DNA of 64,000 nt, taken from NCBI GenBank assembly GCA_027489035.1, contig JAIYAN010000021.1, forward strand, positions 124,001 to 188,000, in the 5' to 3' direction. The stretch is from Chitinophagaceae bacterium. Lineage in GTDB: Bacteria; Bacteroidota; Bacteroidia; Chitinophagales; Chitinophagaceae. The notes below the pieces were generated by a model, which worked only from the letters and a program-made list of their open reading frames with translations, had not been told where the DNA came from and made no database searches. The position numbers and the translations under genes are program-made. Below are positions 60,574-64,000 of the stretch, piece after piece; within the stretch, counting starts at the first letter, position 1, and the number at the start of each line of letters is the position of its first letter.

Positions 60574-60699
60574 GGTTGGAAGTTCGTAGGGGTTGAACAT
60601 TTTCAACCCTTAGATAATGGAACGAAATCAAATCCAGTATCTAAAATCAAGAACCCAGTAACTAGTGTACTTCATCTTTCAAAGTATAAAATTTAAAAC

Positions 60700-61131
60700 A
60701 TGATTCAACGCATTCAATCCATATGGCTTTTACTTGTTGCGGTTTGTGCATTTGCAACATTGAAAATAAGTACCTATGCTGGAAATTTAATTCAGGAGCC
60801 TACAGATTTATCTGGAAAAGTAATTTATCAGGAGTTGAACGGAATGAGTAGTGTTGGGAATAGCATCATTACCATTGGTGTTGGCATTTTAGCACTTGTG
60901 AGTATTTTTATTTATAGCAATAGAAAATTGCAAATTAAACTTTGTGTTGCCAGTTTTTTTATAGAACTCAGTTTGATTACGATGTATTATTTTTCTACAA
61001 AAATGTTTAAAGAAGGTAGTTACCTTATCGGCGCTATACTGCATATTTTAATTTTTGTTTTTCTGATATTGGCGATTATGGGCATTAGAAAGGATACTAA
61101 AATTGTTGAGGAGAGCAGTAGGCTTAGATAG
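60700..61131 (+). CDS. DUF4293 membrane protein
   Basis: A 143-residue protein with four hydrophobic segments (about residues 6-24, 50-70, 76-96 and 105-124). The opening MIQRIQSIWLLLVAVCAFATLK is the consistent start of the DUF4293 family of Bacteroidota. Function is unknown. It stands alone between the minisatellite and the uvrA gene. Confidence 0.87.
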   Translation: MIQRIQSIWLLLVAVCAFATLKISTYAGNLIQEPTDLSGKVIYQELNGMSSVGNSIITIGVGILALVSIFIYSNRKLQIKLCVASFFIELSLITMYYFSTKMFKEGSYLIGAILHILIFVFLILAIMGIRKDTKIVEESSRLR

Positions 61132-61250
61132 GAATGTTTGGGGTTTATGGTTTGTGGTTAGATACTTCAAAAAAATAATCCTATTGGATTATGGGTTCTA
61201 GATTTTTATGCTAGATTTCAGCTCGTTCCACCAAACACCAAACATTTCCC

Positions 61251-64000
61251 CTACATAAACCTCCCCGTATTTCCTTTTTTACTTTTCTTTAATTCTGCTG
61301 GAGTGCCCGAAAAAACTAGATTTCCACCCAAGTCGCCAGCTTCTGGACCGAGATCAATGATCCAATCGCAACATTTTAATACATCGGTATTATGTTCTAT
61401 TACCAATATCGAATGGCCCTGATCTACCAATGCATTAAATGATTTTAGCAATTTTTGGATGTCATGAAAATGCAATCCTGTGGTGGGCTCGTCAAAAATA
61501 AATAGTATGCTGCCTTGCGATTTTCCTTTACCTAAAAACGATGCCAATTTTACCCGCTGTGCTTCTCCCCCACTTAATGTATTTGATGACTGCCCTAGCT
61601 TTACATAACCCAAACCTACATCTGATAAAGGTTGTATGGCTTTTGCAATTGCTATTGCATTTTTATCCCCTTTATTGAAAAATTCAATCGCCTGATCTAC
61701 ACTCATTTCAAGTAATTCGAAAATATTGACATTTTCATACTTGACTTCTAATACTTCTTCTTTGAATTTTTTCCCGCCACATACTTCACATTCCAAATGC
61801 ACATCCGCCAAAAACTGCATCTCCACAATTTGTTCACCCTCTCCTTTACAAGCATCACATCTTCCTCCATCTACATTAAAAGAAAAATGTTTTGGCATAA
61901 ACCCACGCAACTTACTCAACGGTTGTCTTGAATATAAATCACGTATTTCATCATATGCCTTAATGTATGTAATCGGATTACTTCTGCTCGATTTACCAAT
62001 TGGATTTTGGTCAATCATTTCAATTTGCTTGATGTAATCCATATCTCCTTTTAAACCCCTAAACAATCCTGGCTTATCCAATCCTTCGCCTTTAAGCTTT
62101 TTCAAGGCAGGATATAATATTTGTTTTACCAAGGTTGTTTTACCACTTCCACTTACCCCACTAATTGCACAGATTACATTTAGCGGAAAACTAACATCGA
62201 TATTTTTTAAATTGTTTTCAGATGCCCCTTCAACCGTTATGCTTCTTTTCCATTTACGTAAGTTGGCTGGTGGCTCAATTTTAAAAGCTCCTGATAAATA
62301 TTTTCCGGTTAAACTTTCTTTATCCTTGATAATGGCATCGTAATCTCCAACTGCTACCACTTCACCGCCCAAATGACTCGCTAATGGTCCCATATCAATA
62401 ATATAATCGGCTTCACGCATCATCATTTCATCATGTTCTACTACCACAACGGTATTGCCTAAATCTCTTAATGATTTTAAAACACCAATCAAACGTTCTG
62501 TATCTCTACTGTGTAAGCCAATTGAAGGTTCATCTAAAATATATAATGAGTTGGTTAAATTACTGCCCAAACTTCTGGTTAATTGAATACGTTGACTTTC
62601 GCCACCACTTAGTGAATTGGCCAAACGGTTTAATGTAAGATATCCCAAACCTACGTCCAAAAGGGTTTTTAAACGGGTATGTATTTCTATCAAAATTCTT
62701 TTTGCCACTTGATTGTCGTATTCACTCAATGAAATTTGATCAAACCATTTCATTAAATCCTTAACCGGCATTTCACAAAGTTCGCCGATATGCTTTTTTT
62801 CTATTTGAATATACAATGCCTCTTTCCTCAATCTATAACCATTGCAATCCGGACATTTCGTTCTGCCCCGATATCTGCTTAATAAAACTCGATATTGTAC
62901 TTTATATAAATTCTGTTCTACTTCTTTAAAGAAATCATTTATCCCATGTACATATTGATTGCCATTCCATAAGTGATTTAATTGCTCTGTTGACAAATCC
63001 ATTATGGGTTTGTGAATGGGAAAATCAAATTGCTTTGCAGCTCTTATAAAGGCATCTTTCCAAGTACTTAGTTTTTCGCCTTTCCATGGAGAGACTGCAT
63101 CTTCATATAAACTCAAACGCTTATCCGCAATAATCAAATCAGGATCGATGCCAAGCACATGTGAAAAACCTTCGCAAGTTGGACAAGCACCATAGGGATT
63201 ATTAAAAGAGAATAAATTAGGTACGGGTTCTTCAAATGTAATGCCGTCTAATTCAAACTTATTGCTGAATGTATATTTCTTTTCATCTACTTCTACCATT
63301 AAAGAACCTTCACCTTCGTAAAAAGCTGTAGTTACCGAATCTGAAATACGGTGAATATCATCTTCATCAAAATCCTTTTTTATTAAACGATCAATTAATA
63401 AAAATGATTTGCCCGCCTCTTTTTGTTTATAAATGGGATGCTTGCTATTTTCTAAAACATCTTCTATTCTAATGATCTCTTGCTGGTGATAAATACGCGA
63501 AAATCCTTTTTGCAATAAAATATTCAACTCTTCTTTCACATCTCTATTGGCTTGAATTTTAAAAGGTACAAGAATTAAAATCTTTTGTCCGTTAATTAAA
63601 CCTTGCATAAACTTAACCACATCTGTCACATCATCTTTCTTTACTTCCCTTCCGCTTATGGGCGAAATGGTTTTACCAATACGAGCAAAAAGCAATCTTA
63701 AATAATCATACAATTCCGTCATGCTACCAACCGTACTTCTGGGTGTGCGCGAAATAACTTTTTGCTCGATGGCGATAGCCGGACATAAACCATGTATATA
63801 ATCAACATCAGGTTTATTCATGCGCTGCATAAATTGACGTGCATACGAACTTAAACTTTCTGCATATCTACGTTGCCCTTCTGCAAATAAAGTATCAATA
63901 GTTAATGATGATTTTCCGGAGCCGGAAACACCTGTAACGACTATTAATTTGTTTCGTGGTATGGTAACCGTTATGTTCTTTAAATTATGAACACGCGCAC
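61251..64000 (-). CDS. uvrA: UvrABC excinuclease subunit UvrA (5' end outside window)
   Basis: The frame is open through the right edge of the window, so the first residues lie outside. Visible from the edge: [41 protein letters not shown] (first Walker A), then CPDCNGYRL (zinc), [32 protein letters not shown], second Walker A ([14 protein letters not shown]), CDACKGEG (zinc), [20 protein letters not shown] and [14 protein letters not shown]. It recognises bulky DNA damage for nucleotide excision repair. Confidence 0.96.
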   Translation of the reverse strand, partial: ARVHNLKNITVTIPRNKLIVVTGVSGSGKSSLTIDTLFAEGQRRYAESLSSYARQFMQRMNKPDVDYIHGLCPAIAIEQKVISRTPRSTVGSMTELYDYLRLLFARIGKTISPISGREVKKDDVTDVVKFMQGLINGQKILILVPFKIQANRDVKEELNILLQKGFSRIYHQQEIIRIEDVLENSKHPIYKQKEAGKSFLLIDRLIKKDFDEDDIHRISDSVTTAFYEGEGSLMVEVDEKKYTFSNKFELDGITFEEPVPNLFSFNNPYGACPTCEGFSHVLGIDPDLIIADKRLSLYEDAVSPWKGEKLSTWKDAFIRAAKQFDFPIHKPIMDLSTEQLNHLWNGNQYVHGINDFFKEVEQNLYKVQYRVLLSRYRGRTKCPDCNGYRLRKEALYIQIEKKHIGELCEMPVKDLMKWFDQISLSEYDNQVAKRILIEIHTRLKTLLDVGLGYLTLNRLANSLSGGESQRIQLTRSLGSNLTNSLYILDEPSIGLHSRDTERLIGVLKSLRDLGNTVVVVEHDEMMMREADYIIDMGPLASHLGGEVVAVGDYDAIIKDKESLTGKYLSGAFKIEPPANLRKWKRSITVEGASENNLKNIDVSFPLNVICAISGVSGSGKTTLVKQILYPALKKLKGEGLDKPGLFRGLKGDMDYIKQIEMIDQNPIGKSSRSNPITYIKAYDEIRDLYSRQPLSKLRGFMPKHFSFNVDGGRCDACKGEGEQIVEMQFLADVHLECEVCGGKKFKEEVLEVKYENVNIFELLEMSVDQAIEFFNKGDKNAIAIAKAIQPLSDVGLGYVKLGQSSNTLSGGEAQRVKLASFLGKGKSQGSILFIFDEPTTGLHFHDIQKLLKSFNALVDQGHSILVIEHNTDVLKCCDWIIDLGPEAGDLGGNLVFSGTPAELKKSKKGNTGRFM

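Noticed and set aside
60442-60696. An 84-codon plus-strand frame of repeated Arg-Gly-Leu / Gly-Gly-Leu, and a minus-strand frame of repeated Asn-Leu-Ser
   Set aside because: Both are translations of the 9-bp minisatellite, which has no stop in these frames. There is no start context and no protein-like sequence outside the repeat.

Overview
The window is chromosomal DNA of a low-GC Bacteroidota bacterium, most likely a Chitinophagaceae-like member of the Chitinophagales. Evidence: a type IX secretion pair (PorP/SprF plus a large PKD protein with a gliding-type C-terminal domain), families typical of the phylum (DUF3127, DUF4293, COG2509 FAD protein), promoters of the form TAnnTTTG, almost no Shine-Dalgarno sites, and AT-rich intergenic DNA. 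The phylum is secure; the family is an inference. No transposase, integrase, prophage or CRISPR array is visible.

Layout. 0-15 kb: housekeeping and envelope genes (O-methyltransferase, sodium symporter, FAD-linked oxidase, T9SS pair, RecG, DEAD-box helicase, CvfB-like S1 protein, Crp/Fnr regulator, sterol-desaturase family enzyme). 15-28.6 kb: a dense stress or energy-limitation cluster: baeRF protein, PEBP protein, DUF892 ferritin-like protein, BON protein, Hsp20, a glucan phosphorylase homologue lacking its cofactor lysine, a PLD/cardiolipin synthase, two universal stress proteins, a PfkB kinase, a YtxH protein and a holin-like membrane protein. In its middle, between the divergent universal-stress and pfkB operons, are three near-identical tandem units, each a promoter, a body of about 55-60 nt and an intrinsic terminator. 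They look like a triplicated small RNA and are the most interesting feature of the window.

28.6-43 kb: a methionine sulfoxide reductase, MbnP, MbnH-type di-heme enzyme and thioredoxin-like operon; a sulfatase; two glycosyltransferases; a B12-binding radical SAM protein; a porin; a hemerythrin; a GNAT enzyme; and an exported peptide-deformylase-like lipoprotein. 43-50.4 kb: an accessory region downstream of tRNA-Pro. Three short repeats resembling a tRNA 3' end, in the same orientation as the tRNA, divide it into modules: Uma2 plus DUF2442, a block of unknown exported proteins, and a DUF433/DUF5615 toxin-antitoxin-like pair. This resembles serial insertion at a tRNA gene.

50.5-64 kb: tRNA-Pro(UGG), tRNA-Ser(GCU), dnaA with an AT-rich divergent upstream region, DUF3127, a FAD oxidoreductase, a NatAB-like ABC exporter, a nitronate-monooxygenase-like enzyme, a sugar nucleotidyltransferase, glyA followed by a 9-bp minisatellite, a DUF4293 membrane protein, and uvrA running off the right edge.

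Limits: everything was read by eye. No database search, alignment or RNA folding was run, so family names rest on recognised motifs and promoter calls rest on the known Bacteroidetes consensus.
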